Source: Paraburkholderia sp. NMBU_R16 (GTDB lineage: Bacteria; Pseudomonadota; Gammaproteobacteria; Burkholderiales; Burkholderiaceae). From it: a stretch of DNA of 64,000 nt. Below, one piece after another: positions 1 to 8,800 of the stretch. How positions within the stretch are numbered: the first letter of the stretch is position 1; each line of letters begins with the position of its first letter. The position numbers were made by a program, and so were the translations under genes. The stretch spans positions 1 through 64,000 of the forward strand of contig NZ_JAAAYE010000008.1 in the NCBI RefSeq assembly GCF_013282575.1, in the 5' to 3' direction. Under the pieces are notes generated by a model. It saw only the letters and a list, made by a program, of their open reading frames with translations, was not told where the DNA came from and ran no database searches.

Positions 1-93
1 ATGGAACCGCTCGGCTATATCCCACCCGCTGAAGCTGAGGCAAACTATTACCGGCAACTCAGCAACGGAGTTGCGATGCCGGCATCAACTTAA
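1..93 (+). CDS. IS3-family transposase (OrfB), C-terminal end only
   Basis: The first 30 codons of the window are open to a TAA and encode the typical tail of an IS3-family OrfB integrase-type transposase, with the motif LGYIPPAEAEANYYRQL near the end. The rest of the gene, including the DDE catalytic core, lies outside the window, so intactness cannot be judged. The family moves by DNA cleavage and joining at the element ends. It is followed directly by what reads as the right terminal inverted repeat, which supports the element identity. Confidence 0.8.
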   Translation: MEPLGYIPPAEAEANYYRQLSNGVAMPAST

Positions 94-127
94 ACCAACC
101 AGCCTCCACGATTCCCGGGGCGATTCA
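94..127 (+). repeat. Right terminal inverted repeat of the IS3-family element
   Basis: Immediately after the transposase stop the sequence ends in cccggggcgattca, the usual IS3-type outer end (its reverse complement begins TGAATCGCCCCGGG). The left copy is outside the window. From 128 to 318 I see no gene, only the sequence between the element edge and the end of the next gene. Confidence 0.65.
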
Positions 128-318
128 ACGCATGTCCAGCTTTTTCGTTTGGAAACCGCTTCAGGCGATCGTTGGCGACGTTGAAGCATCTGTTCGATAG
201 CGCCGGTCCGTGCCGGGGGACAGGCGCCCCAAGTCAACGTAATTCGATGGTCAACGGCTTCATTAGGAGTGAACGACAGGATCGGGGAGGCGCGAGGCTG
301 CGCGGTGCGACGCGGCGA

Positions 319-1728
319 TCATCTCGAGAGGCCATCCCGTGCGACGACAAAGAAGTTCTCATCGCCCATCTGGCCGCCTTTCAGGGCAAGCTGCAGGTTC
401 TGCAAATGCGGCTTATCGGAAAGCACATGGCACAGCGGCGCGCCCGCGGCGAGGCGGCCTTCAATCTCGAGCGCATCGGGACCGAGGACTTGTGTCACCT
501 GACTCGACGTATCGCCGCCCGAGAGAACCAAGCGGCGCACATGAGTGGCCTCGAGGACAGCATTCGCAACCGCGCCAAGCCGTTGGCCCAGCAATCGACC
601 GCCTCGATGCCGAGCGTCGTCCTGGGTCAGTCCTTCGGCGGTGAAGCACTCGAGCATTTCGGCGATGCGCGTATCGCGCGGGCCGCGGGCTGTATGCATG
701 ATGACACTGCGCCCTTCGCTGATCAGCGCAATCGTACGCCCGACGATATCTTCAGTTGCTTGCTGCCAAGAGTCTTCCCGTACAAGCGCTTTTGCGTCGA
801 TGGCAATCTCTGTGAAGCCTGCTGCGATCGCCGTGTCAATCTGAGCGGAAGAGAGCGGTGACGCACTCCCGGAGATGGCAAGAATTTGGCTGGTGGGCGC
901 AATACGCTCGTAAGATCGCTGCGTATCTGGAAGATTGCCGAGCTCCCGCCACCATTGGGTCAGCGCATATTCGACGCCGGACGAGCCAATGGCGAAGATC
1001 GGGCCGGCGGTTTTAGCGTAGCTGTCAAGAATGCGACCGACTTCGGTTAGCTGACGTGGAGTCACTGTATCGAGCAAGATTCCCGCGTCGCCCGTTGAAG
1101 TTGCTTCCGACCACGCCCGGTCTACTTCTTTGCGAGCGCCTTCCAGACTGGGCAGGAACATGCCAGAGAGAGGCAAGTCTGTCTGCAGCGCCAGATGACG
1201 CAGAAGATCGCCTTCCATCATCGGTGTAACCGGATGGACACTCATAATCGGATGGCGATCGATGCGATAAGTCTTGTGATCGGTCGCGGATCGGGCAAAC
1301 AAGTTGCCGAAGGCGCAGTAGCGTTTCAATGCTGGCGTACCGGCAACAATCGGAACGGGTGTGCGGGTGATTCGAGCGCGGGCTATCTCCAACGCTTTTC
1401 CGATGCTTCCTATCGCCGGCCCACTATCGAAGGTCGAACACACTTTGTAGTGAATGATGGGAGCGTTTAGGGCGCGTAGAGCCCCGAATACCGACGGAAG
1501 CGACTCGTCCATTTCGGACGGACTCATCCCTCGACTGTCACCTGCGACACCGATAGCGTCAAATCCGCCGAGTTGCGATAGCCGTTCGGACGAAGGCACT
1601 TTCAAGAAAAGGGCGCACCGCAGCCCCGCGAAAGCCAAAACTTCCAGAGCATCAGTCGAGCCGGTAAAGTCGTCGCCATAGAAAGCCAGACGCAATGCCA
1701 CGTCGGATCGTTCAGCTTTTGCACTCAT
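319..1728 (-). CDS. Four-carbon acid sugar kinase family (DUF1537), OiaK-like
   Basis: A 469-residue protein of normal length for the DUF1537 (OtnK/LtnK/OiaK) kinase family. It starts with the family signature YGDDFTGSTDALE (residues about 17-29), the N-terminal acid-sugar-binding domain. The C-terminal nucleotide-binding domain shows LVLSGGDTSSQV near residue 400. These enzymes phosphorylate sugar acids with ATP in the cytoplasm. It lies 6 bp downstream of the RuBisCO-like gene in one operon. In published apiose/apionate pathways a DUF1537 kinase makes 3-oxo-isoapionate-4-phosphate, the substrate of a RuBisCO-like protein, so that role is the best guess; threonate or tetronate kinase are alternatives. 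Family is sure, substrate is inferred. Confidence 0.85.
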   Translation of the reverse strand: MSAKAERSDVALRLAFYGDDFTGSTDALEVLAFAGLRCALFLKVPSSERLSQLGGFDAIGVAGDSRGMSPSEMDESLPSVFGALRALNAPIIHYKVCSTFDSGPAIGSIGKALEIARARITRTPVPIVAGTPALKRYCAFGNLFARSATDHKTYRIDRHPIMSVHPVTPMMEGDLLRHLALQTDLPLSGMFLPSLEGARKEVDRAWSEATSTGDAGILLDTVTPRQLTEVGRILDSYAKTAGPIFAIGSSGVEYALTQWWRELGNLPDTQRSYERIAPTSQILAISGSASPLSSAQIDTAIAAGFTEIAIDAKALVREDSWQQATEDIVGRTIALISEGRSVIMHTARGPRDTRIAEMLECFTAEGLTQDDARHRGGRLLGQRLGAVANAVLEATHVRRLVLSGGDTSSQVTQVLGPDALEIEGRLAAGAPLCHVLSDKPHLQNLQLALKGGQMGDENFFVVARDGLSR

Positions 1729-1734
1729 CTTGGA

Positions 1735-3012
1735 TTACGCCGATTGAAAGTGAGACAGAGCAGCGCGCAGCGCAGGTCGGGACTCCGCGAAGGTTTTCAG
1801 ATCGACTCCTTCAACTGCTGCTTCCCAACCTTCTCGCATACTGGCCACACCTGCGGCGATTCCGTGCGGATGTCCGATGATTCCGCCGCCGGCCAGATGC
1901 ATCAGGTCAACGGAGCCCAGCTGAGCGTACAGGTCAGGCGCTTGAGACGCCCATTGGCCCGATGAAAAAACCGGCATCAACGGTTGCACACCCGCGAACG
2001 GTGTCAGGCAGGCACGGGCCGAATCGATGACCGATGCATCGGGCTCCCAGAACTTGCTGCGAATGCCGTTGACGTGCAAATGGTCGACTCCAGCAAGTCG
2101 CCACAATTTCTGGTACGCGTCAAAGGAGAACCCGAGTTGCGGACAGCGCGTGAACGCACCCCACCCGTTGCGGTGGCCGTGGATAGGCAATTGGGCATGC
2201 CTGCGAAGATGCTCGACGCCAGCAAAACCAACCCAATTAATGCAAACCATCACGCACGTACCACCGGCCTTCAGAACCGCATCGTGTCGCTGGAGCATTT
2301 CATCGATTGTGCCCGAGATATTGATCGCGTACATCGGCATGCGGCCGATGCGGTCTGCGTGTCGGTGCAAGACGGGCATGACGGCTGCAAGGCGCTCGTC
2401 AAAGCGTGCGTATGAGGGGTCGGCGAGCAGCTCGTCATCCTTGATGAAGTCGATGTCTGCGGCGCACAGACTATCGACGATTTCAGCCGTCTGTTCGGGA
2501 AGCAAGCCGATACTTGGCTTGATGATCGTCCCGATCATTGGTCTGTCGTAGACCTTAGCGAACTTGCGCGTTCCGCCAATACCGTACTGAGGGCCGGGGA
2601 ATCGTGCCGCGTATGTTGCCGGTAGATCGATGTCAAGCAGGCGCAGCCCTGTCACTTCCCCTAATTCAAACAGGTTGCCTGCAACAGTGGATAAAAGGGT
2701 GGGCAGATTGGGGCCGACGTTGTCCCCCGGAAAGGCGATCTCGATCTCTCCTCGGTAATAGACACTCGGCGAACCCTTGCGTTCGACATGAGCACTGCGC
2801 AGCGACGGCTCGAGAACGGGAGGATGCGAATCCACCTTGACCACACGGGCCCGGGCACGGTTTTTTAGGGCATCGGTTTCCCCCGGGAGCGCCAGAAAGG
2901 TTCCGCTGGACTGTTCTCCTGCGATGACTTCTGCGGCTTTGGCAATCGGCACTGAGCTTTCGACGAAATAGCGCGCAGTGAATTCCGCTCTTTGATGGGA
3001 GATTTCGACCAT
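1735..3012 (-). CDS. RuBisCO-like protein (RuBisCO large-subunit superfamily, sugar-acid pathway)
   Basis: A 425-residue member of the RuBisCO large-chain superfamily. Visible active-site elements are GTIIKP (Lys165), the metal-site motif KDDE (carbamylatable Lys191, Asp193, Glu194), His278/His280 in PIHGH, the loop-6-like stretch ending in Lys320 and the phosphate-binding GGG at 375-377. The divergent loop 6 and the pairing with a DUF1537 kinase argue against CO2 fixation. Known RLPs paired this way decarboxylate or transcarboxylate 3-oxo-isoapionate-4-phosphate in D-apionate breakdown. No small subunit or phosphoribulokinase is present. Start ATG at 3012; the LysR gene diverges 200 bp upstream and is the likely regulator. 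Confidence 0.85.
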   Translation of the reverse strand: MVEISHQRAEFTARYFVESSVPIAKAAEVIAGEQSSGTFLALPGETDALKNRARARVVKVDSHPPVLEPSLRSAHVERKGSPSVYYRGEIEIAFPGDNVGPNLPTLLSTVAGNLFELGEVTGLRLLDIDLPATYAARFPGPQYGIGGTRKFAKVYDRPMIGTIIKPSIGLLPEQTAEIVDSLCAADIDFIKDDELLADPSYARFDERLAAVMPVLHRHADRIGRMPMYAINISGTIDEMLQRHDAVLKAGGTCVMVCINWVGFAGVEHLRRHAQLPIHGHRNGWGAFTRCPQLGFSFDAYQKLWRLAGVDHLHVNGIRSKFWEPDASVIDSARACLTPFAGVQPLMPVFSSGQWASQAPDLYAQLGSVDLMHLAGGGIIGHPHGIAAGVASMREGWEAAVEGVDLKTFAESRPALRAALSHFQSA

Positions 3013-3212
3013 GTTTGACTCTTCGTCCTAGGTATTCGAGCTGAACCGGGGCGCATGGACTTACCGTGGGAAGCATGCGCTTGAGCCGGGGATGAGGAGA
3101 ATATAGATTTGACGACTTTCGACATCAAACGATATGATTTCTCGACTCCGAGCGAAAAACTCACAATAGGCCACTTTCATAAGCAGTGGGCCGCGGGCCC
3201 ATAGGAGCCCAT

Positions 3213-4091
3213 GTGCCTCGCCTCTCATTGAATGCGCTGCGCGCCTTTGAAGCCACAGCTCGCCTGCGCAGCTTCGGTGCCGCCGCCGAAGAGCTCTGCG
3301 TGACTCATGGTGCGGTCAGCAGACATATCCGTGCACTCGAAGAGCAGCTGGGCGTTCTACTGTTGTCGCGCAATGCGCATTTGACGGAGCCGACGCCTGA
3401 AGGCGCGCGATTGGCCGAAGGCCTGAGCGTGGCGTTCAACCTTATACAAAAGACCGTCGATCAGCTAAAGCCGGGGCCGTTGACGCTCTCATGCTCGGCG
3501 TCGATCATGATGTACTGGCTGCTGCCGCGCCTCTCAAAGCTGAAAAATGCGATCCCATCGCTCGAGCTGAGTTTCAACACAGGTCATGGCGAAGTCGACT
3601 TCACCCGGGACAAGATAACGGTGGCGATACGGCTTTCGTCCATTCCGGTACCTAAAGGTGTCACGCCGGTTCCGTTGATTGAGGAATGGATCGGCGCAGT
3701 ATGCTCGCCGGAGTACATGCGCACAAACCGGATCGAAAAGCCGAGCGACCTCGAACGTGTGCGGCTTCTAGCAACGAATACGCGACCGTCCGCGTGGGCC
3801 GACTGGTACAGGGCGAGCTCGACCGTGCTCGAAAACCCGCCCGAAATCGCTGAATCGTTCGATCATTTCTATCTTCAGATTCAGGCCGCCAAGTGCGGAT
3901 TGGGCGTTGCCGCAGTGCCGAGAATGCTCGTGCGAGACGAACTGGACTCAGCCGGTCTTGTCGCGCCGTTCGGCTTTGTCCCAGGCCCTGCGAGCCTCGT
4001 GTTGTGGGTTGCTCCTCATGCCGAGAGTCAGCCGAAGACCGTCGCCTTGGTGGAATGGCTGAGGAACGAGTTGCGTGAAATGGAGACATGA
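3213..4091 (+). CDS. LysR-family transcriptional regulator (GcvA-like)
   Basis: LysR-type regulator of about 292 residues: an N-terminal winged helix-turn-helix (LNALRAFEATARLRSF ... THGAVSRHIRALEEQLG) and a C-terminal periplasmic-binding-fold effector domain. I prefer the GTG at 3213, preceded by AGGAG at 3203-3207, over an in-frame GTG at 3186 that has no ribosome binding site. It is transcribed away from the RuBisCO-like/kinase operon and toward a dehydrogenase, so it probably senses a metabolite of that pathway and acts on the shared 3013-3212 intergenic region. The effector is unknown. Confidence 0.85.
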   Translation: MPRLSLNALRAFEATARLRSFGAAAEELCVTHGAVSRHIRALEEQLGVLLLSRNAHLTEPTPEGARLAEGLSVAFNLIQKTVDQLKPGPLTLSCSASIMMYWLLPRLSKLKNAIPSLELSFNTGHGEVDFTRDKITVAIRLSSIPVPKGVTPVPLIEEWIGAVCSPEYMRTNRIEKPSDLERVRLLATNTRPSAWADWYRASSTVLENPPEIAESFDHFYLQIQAAKCGLGVAAVPRMLVRDELDSAGLVAPFGFVPGPASLVLWVAPHAESQPKTVALVEWLRNELREMET

Positions 4092-4300
4092 AGCATGCGT
4101 CTGCTTGCTTGCCCGAATGTGGGATCCATTTCTCCGGTGTGTGACTTTTTCTCACCGTCTTCAGCTTTATTATCCTTTGACCTTGCCAGCTAAGGCTCCA
4201 ATAATCTGCACACGAGATGGCGCGCACAGTGCCGTCATTTGATCCGCTTCCAGGCATCGCACGCGACGCCGCAGAGCGGTCTTGGATTGAAGGGGACAAC

Positions 4301-5080
4301 GTGGAGCAGACGAAGCAAAACGGCGCAGATCGCCTAGCCGTGGTGACGGGCGGCGCTATGGGCATCGGTGCGGATTCGGCGGAACAGCTTGCAAGACGTG
4401 GCTATCATGTCGTTCTCGCCGATATCAATGAGAGCGCGGCGGAAGAAACGGCGTCCGGTTTCCGGCGCGCGGGCCTGTCGGTTTCGGCTACCCAGATGGA
4501 CGTTTCTAACGCCGAATCGATTGCCGCTGCGTTCGATGCGATCGACAAGGCCTATGGGCGTTGCGACGTGTTGGTGAACGGCGCCGGCATTGCCAAGCTG
4601 GTGCCGTTCATAGACTATCCCCTCGACACGTTTCTCAAAACGATGCAGGTCAATGTAACTGGCGCGTTTTTATGCTCTCAACGTGCCGCGCGTCTGATGG
4701 TCAAGAACCGCTGGGGCCGCATAATCAACATAGCTTCGGTGGCAGGCATGCGAGCGGTCGGTAAAGGGCGCACGGCCTACGGCACGTCGAAAGGGGCCGT
4801 CATTGCGTTGACGCGCCAGATGGCGGTGGAACTCTGTGACTACGGCATCACCGCTAACGCAATCGCTCCGGGTCCAGTTGATACGCCGATGACCAAGGCG
4901 CTCCATAGCGAAGCGTTTCGCGCTGAATACTCGAATGCAATTCCAATGAAGCGCTACGGCACGACATCGGAAATCGCTGCAGCGGTTTGCTACTTGGCGT
5001 CGGAGGAGGCAGGATATACAAACGGGATCGTGCTTCCGGTGGACGGTGGCTTTCTCGCATGGGGAGCAGGCGCGGTTTGA
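4301..5080 (+). CDS. Short-chain dehydrogenase/reductase (SDR)
   Basis: Classical SDR of about 259 residues with the NAD(P)-binding TGGAMGIG, the structural NGAG, the catalytic Ser in NIASVAG and the YGTSK Tyr/Lys pair; the C-terminus ends in the usual PVDGGFLAWG. The GTG at 4301 is preceded by a GAAGGGG ribosome binding site, whereas upstream in-frame starts lack one. An acidic residue (ADIN) after the second beta strand suggests NAD preference. It follows the LysR gene and may oxidise a sugar or polyol feeding the RuBisCO-like/kinase pathway, but that is context only. Confidence 0.85.
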   Translation: MEQTKQNGADRLAVVTGGAMGIGADSAEQLARRGYHVVLADINESAAEETASGFRRAGLSVSATQMDVSNAESIAAAFDAIDKAYGRCDVLVNGAGIAKLVPFIDYPLDTFLKTMQVNVTGAFLCSQRAARLMVKNRWGRIINIASVAGMRAVGKGRTAYGTSKGAVIALTRQMAVELCDYGITANAIAPGPVDTPMTKALHSEAFRAEYSNAIPMKRYGTTSEIAAAVCYLASEEAGYTNGIVLPVDGGFLAWGAGAV

Positions 5081-5129
5081 CAGGGCTGCGACAATTCTTC
5101 CGCGACGCGCGAATAAGTCGTGAAAGCGC

Positions 5130-5540
5130 TTACTGTTCGGCGTGCACCCAGTCTTCCACTCTCAAACCGGGCACTCGTTCGAATTCCCGAACATTATTCG
5201 TCACTAGGATCATGCCGTGTGGTCGTGCATGTCCGGCAATCATCTGGTCGTAAGGGCCGATCGGTTTGCCGATCTTTTGCAACTCGGCTCTGAGTTGGCC
5301 GCTATGCATGGCAGCTTCGTGGTTATATGCCAAGACATCTAGCCGGGCGGCGAAGCCTTCGACGACAGCCAGGTTTTTTTCCGGAGCTGCGGACTTTTCC
5401 GCGCCATAAATCAGCTCCATCAATGTGACCGTGCTGATACAGAGTTGGCCCTGGTGGCGATTGAACGCGTCGCGAACTTCGGGGGGTTTCTTCTTGATGG
5501 TCAAGATACAAATCTTCGTATCGAGCATGTACTTGAGCAT
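5130..5540 (-). CDS. vapC: VapC-type PIN-domain ribonuclease toxin
   Basis: A 136-residue PIN-domain protein with the conserved acidic residues in MLDTKIC (first Asp), TLMELIYGAE (Glu) and PIGPYDQMIAGHA (Asp), followed by LVTNNVREFERV, the usual ending of VapC toxins of the tRNA(fMet)-cleaving group. The ATG at 5540 shares one base with the vapB stop (TGATG), so translation is coupled to the antitoxin. Toxin activity would be RNA cleavage in the cytoplasm when VapB is degraded. Confidence 0.9.
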   Translation of the reverse strand: MLKYMLDTKICILTIKKKPPEVRDAFNRHQGQLCISTVTLMELIYGAEKSAAPEKNLAVVEGFAARLDVLAYNHEAAMHSGQLRAELQKIGKPIGPYDQMIAGHARPHGMILVTNNVREFERVPGLRVEDWVHAEQ

Positions 5541-5770
5541 CAAAAGCCCTCGCGCTCCTGATCGCTTGGTTGGTCGCGCGCGGACATAAAGTCCGGGCTC
5601 ACCCCTTCGCCATCAAACCAGCTATCCCACGACTCGCCAGCCGGGGTGAGTAAGCGCGCGCGGCCGATGGCGACCACGTCGACTCGCTTCACATCGTCGG
5701 GAAGCGCCACGGATTTCGGCAAACGCACGGCTTGGCTGCGGTTGCTTTTAAAGACTGCACCTTGCTCCAC
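5540..5770 (-). CDS. vapB: VapB-type antitoxin (AbrB/SpoVT fold)
   Basis: A 76-residue protein with the swapped-hairpin AbrB DNA-binding motif FKSNRSQAVRLPKSVALP at its start and an acidic C-terminal tail (PSDQEREGF) that would bind VapC. I chose the GTG at 5770, which has GGGAG 7 bp upstream; a longer frame begins in the operator region and would lose that signal. It should neutralise VapC and repress its own promoter, whose inverted repeats lie just upstream. Confidence 0.88.
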   Translation of the reverse strand: MEQGAVFKSNRSQAVRLPKSVALPDDVKRVDVVAIGRARLLTPAGESWDSWFDGEGVSPDFMSARDQPSDQEREGF

Positions 5771-5796
5771 AAGCAACTCCCTTGTATATGGCCATC

Positions 5797-5859
5797 GTAT
5801 ATCCAATTATAGGCAGATCGCAGTGTATGTCAGTGGGATATACCCGCCAGGACATACAC
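5797..5859 (-). promoter_or_regulatory. vapBC promoter with overlapping inverted-repeat operators
   Basis: On the minus strand CTGACA (5833-5828) and TATAAT (5811-5806) are 16 bp apart, a near-consensus sigma-70 promoter for vapBC. It is flanked by the inverted repeat GTATATCC (5797-5804) / GGATATAC (5836-5843) and overlapped by a perfect 9-bp repeat GTGTATGTC (5823-5831) / GACATACAC (5851-5859). Such repeats over the -10 and -35 fit autorepression by a VapBC complex; binding is inferred. Confidence 0.6.
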
Positions 5860-5960
5860 GGCTGGCGAAAGCGGCCGGGCCCAGGGTAAAGTCTGCTTGC
5901 TGGCTTTTAGTCGCTCGCCCATCGAACGAAAAACGCCGATGGCTGGCGCAGCGCTGTGCA

Positions 5961-6905
5961 TCACCGCGAAAAGCCCCTGACAAGCTTCGGAAGCGACTGC
6001 TGTCGGCGTACGATATCGATCAATGTCATCAGCGCGGGGTGCTTGTAACGGCGGCTGCTGTAGTAAATGTGAAACGGGTCTTCGTCGAACGCGTGCTTCT
6101 TCAACACGGTTTGCAATTCGCCTCGCGCCAACTCCTCGGCGACACGGGCCTCGAGCACATACGCGATACCCAGCCCGGCCTTGCATGCGCTGATCGTCGT
6201 GGCCGTGTCGTTGATCGTCAGCAAGCCGGGGACTCGAAGGCGCCGCGCCTCGCCACCATCGTTGACCTCCCATCGATAGCTCGAGTTGTCCCCGAGCAGC
6301 AGTTGAAGGCAGGTGTGATCGGACAGATCCTTGAGACTGCGCGGCGAGCCGTGGCGCTCGAGATAGTCCGGCGAGGCCGCCATGACCCATCGCTGGGGCC
6401 CCGTCAGCGGGACCGCCACCATATCTTCCGGGACGTAGTGTCCGTAGCGAATGCCTGCGTCGTAACCCTCGGCCACGATGTCGATCGGCCTGTTTTCGAC
6501 GACGACCGTCAGCCGCACGTCGGGACACATGCGCGCGAACTCCGGCAACGCCGGTGCGACGAGTAAATGCGCGGCATCCGCGAACACGTTCAAGCGGATT
6601 TCTCCGAGCCGTGCCGTGCCGGGGGCCTCGAAGGTTTCGAGCGCCGAGCCAATCTGGTTGAAACCGTCCTCCAACCGCGCCGCAAGGTCGCGTCCGGCCG
6701 CGGTCGTCGAAACGGATCGGCTGCTGCGGTTGAGCAACTTCGCGCCGAGGCGATCTTCGAGCCGGCGCATGGCATGGCTGACGGCCGACGGCGTTTGCCC
6801 CAGTTCGATCGCGGCGAGCTTGAAGCTGCGGCACCTCACGATCGCTAAGAACGACTTCAAATCCGCGAAGTCGATTCGGTCTGATTTGCTCATGATGAAT
6901 GGCAT
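5961..6905 (-). CDS. LysR-family transcriptional regulator
   Basis: 314-residue LysR regulator. The N-terminal helix-turn-helix is seen in DLKSFLAIVRCRSF and QTPSAVSHAMRRLEDRLG; the C-terminal substrate-binding domain begins GEIRLNVF. It reads away from the SDR-aldo/keto reductase operon with about 120 bp between the start codons, the classical arrangement in which the regulator controls the divergent operon. An internal ATG at 6893 is a possible alternative start; neither has a clear Shine-Dalgarno sequence. Confidence 0.88.
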   Translation of the reverse strand: MPFIMSKSDRIDFADLKSFLAIVRCRSFKLAAIELGQTPSAVSHAMRRLEDRLGAKLLNRSSRSVSTTAAGRDLAARLEDGFNQIGSALETFEAPGTARLGEIRLNVFADAAHLLVAPALPEFARMCPDVRLTVVVENRPIDIVAEGYDAGIRYGHYVPEDMVAVPLTGPQRWVMAASPDYLERHGSPRSLKDLSDHTCLQLLLGDNSSYRWEVNDGGEARRLRVPGLLTINDTATTISACKAGLGIAYVLEARVAEELARGELQTVLKKHAFDEDPFHIYYSSRRYKHPALMTLIDIVRRQQSLPKLVRGFSR

Positions 6906-7026
6906 TCAATAGCGCAATGAACCCAGTTCATTCTACGCCGTGCAATCATTGCCTCCGAACCGATGCAACGGCAGAAACAGGCGACGCTTGCCAAGGCTGC
7001 GAACGAATCTTTTCGAGGGAAAACGT

Positions 7027-7800
7027 ATGCCGAATTTCGAACACATACGGATTGGCGATTTGGACGGCACGAAGGTTCTGGTCACCGGAGCGTCGACCGG
7101 GATCGGAGCCGCGGTGGCCCGCGCATTCGCGGCACAGGGCGCACACGTCGTCGCCCATTTCAACCGTAGCAAGGCGGCTGCTGAAGCACTGCGCGCCGAA
7201 TGGCCGGACCATATCGAGCTGATTCAAGGTGAGCTGGGCGAACCGGACGCTGCATCGCGGGTGGTGCAGGCCGCGGCGAACATGCTGGGTGGGCTCGACG
7301 GTCTCATCAACAACGCGGGCGGCATGTTGGGGCGCATTGCCTCGACGGACATGCCGCCCGGTCATTTCGATGAGGTCGTGAATCTGAACGCCCGCTCGGT
7401 CTGGGAGGCGACGGTGGCGGCCCATCCGTTTCTGAAGGCGGCCGGCGGCTACGTCATCAACACTTCGTCCGTGGCCGCGCGCACCGGCGGTGGTGCGGGC
7501 GCAGTGCTTTACGCCGCCACGAAAAGCTTTGTCAGCAGCTTGACGCGCGGCCATGCGAAGGAATTCGTCCGCGACGGCATACGCGTCAACGCGGTGGCGC
7601 CCGGTCTCATCCAGACGCCGTTTCACGACAAATACACGCCGCCGGAACTGCTTGCTCAGCAAACTGCGTCGGTGCCGATGGGGCGGGAAGGCACGCCCGA
7701 GGAATGCGTAGGCGCCTTTTTGTTTCTCGCTTCTCCCGCGCTGTCCGGATACATCACCGGCCAGATCATCGAAGTGAATGGCGGACAACTGATGCCTTGA
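7027..7800 (+). CDS. SDR-family oxidoreductase
   Basis: 257-residue classical short-chain dehydrogenase with TGASTGIG cofactor loop, NNAGG, catalytic Ser in NTSSVAA and Tyr/Lys in YAATK, and the terminal EVNGGQLMP. The ATG at 7027 follows a GAGGGA ribosome binding site. It is first in a plus-strand operon with an aldo/keto reductase 13 bp downstream, opposite a LysR regulator. Arg after the second strand (HFNRSK) suggests NADP(H). Substrate unknown. Confidence 0.87.
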   Translation: MPNFEHIRIGDLDGTKVLVTGASTGIGAAVARAFAAQGAHVVAHFNRSKAAAEALRAEWPDHIELIQGELGEPDAASRVVQAAANMLGGLDGLINNAGGMLGRIASTDMPPGHFDEVVNLNARSVWEATVAAHPFLKAAGGYVINTSSVAARTGGGAGAVLYAATKSFVSSLTRGHAKEFVRDGIRVNAVAPGLIQTPFHDKYTPPELLAQQTASVPMGREGTPEECVGAFLFLASPALSGYITGQIIEVNGGQLMP

Positions 7801-7813
7801 AAGAGGAAAGACA

Positions 7814-8800
7814 ATGAATCAACGGCCATTTGGCAATATCGGGCAAGTCGTTTCGGAAATCGGCTTCGGCGCGTGGGCGATCGGCGGCTCATGGGGCGAC
7901 GTGTCGGAAAGCGATGCGAAGGCGGCGCTGCACGCGGCGCTCGATAGCGGCACGACGTTTATCGACACGGCCGATGTCTACGGCGATGGCCGCTCCGAGC
8001 GCATCATCGCGGCCGTGCTGAGGGAGCGCGGCGGGCCGAGACCCTTCGTCGCGACAAAAGCGGGCCGCCGGCTCGACCCTCATGTGGCGCAGGGCTATAC
8101 GGCGGCCAATTTGAATGCGTTCGTCGAGCGGTCGCTCAAGAACCTCGAGACCGAATGTCTCGACCTCGTGCAGCTGCATTGTCCGCCGACCGAGGTCTAC
8201 TACCGGCCGGAGGTTTTCGATGCCATGGACGCCATGGTCGCAGCGGGAAAGATCCGCCACTACGGCGTCTCGGTGGAAAAAGTCGAGGAAGGTCTGAAGG
8301 CGATCGAATACCCCGGCGTCAAGTCGGTGCAGATCATCTTCAACGTGTTCAGGCAACGTCCCGCCGATTGGTTTCTGCAGGAAGCGCGCGAAAGAGGCAT
8401 TGCCGTGATTGTCCGTGTCCCGCTCGCGTCTGGTCTGCTGACCGGCAAGATGACGGCGGATACGGCGTTTGCGGCCGACGATCATCGCCACTTCAATCGG
8501 GAGGGGCAGGCGTTCGATAAAGGCGAAACATTCGCGGGGGTGCCGTTCGATGTGGCGCTCGAAGCCGTCGACGAAATCCGGCCGCTCGTTCCGCCTGGCG
8601 TCACCATGGCGCAATTCGCGCTGCGCTGGATCTTGATGAACGAGGGCGTGACGACCGTGATCCCCGGGGCCAAGAATGCCGAGCAAGCCAAGGCCAATAA
8701 CGTGGCAAGCGACTTGCCGCCGCTGACCGACGCGGCAATGGCCGCGCTGCGAAAGTTGTATTTGGACAAAATCGCGCCGTATGTCCATCAACGGTGGTGA
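7814..8800 (+). CDS. Aldo/keto reductase
   Basis: 328-residue TIM-barrel aldo/keto reductase. The catalytic tetrad is visible as Asp and Tyr in DTADVYG, Lys in FVATKAG and His in DLVQLHCPP; the C-terminal NADP-binding segment is TTVIPGAKNAEQAKAN. AAGAGGAAAG precedes the ATG. These enzymes reduce aldehydes and ketones or oxidise sugars using NADP(H). It is co-transcribed with the SDR upstream and translationally coupled (TGATG) to the small membrane protein downstream. The physiological substrate cannot be read from sequence. Confidence 0.88.
   Translation: MNQRPFGNIGQVVSEIGFGAWAIGGSWGDVSESDAKAALHAALDSGTTFIDTADVYGDGRSERIIAAVLRERGGPRPFVATKAGRRLDPHVAQGYTAANLNAFVERSLKNLETECLDLVQLHCPPTEVYYRPEVFDAMDAMVAAGKIRHYGVSVEKVEEGLKAIEYPGVKSVQIIFNVFRQRPADWFLQEARERGIAVIVRVPLASGLLTGKMTADTAFAADDHRHFNREGQAFDKGETFAGVPFDVALEAVDEIRPLVPPGVTMAQFALRWILMNEGVTTVIPGAKNAEQAKANNVASDLPPLTDAAMAALRKLYLDKIAPYVHQRW

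Noticed and set aside
1735-3012. A true CO2-fixing RuBisCO
   Set aside because: No small subunit, no phosphoribulokinase, an altered loop 6, and a sugar-acid kinase partner all point to a RuBisCO-like protein.
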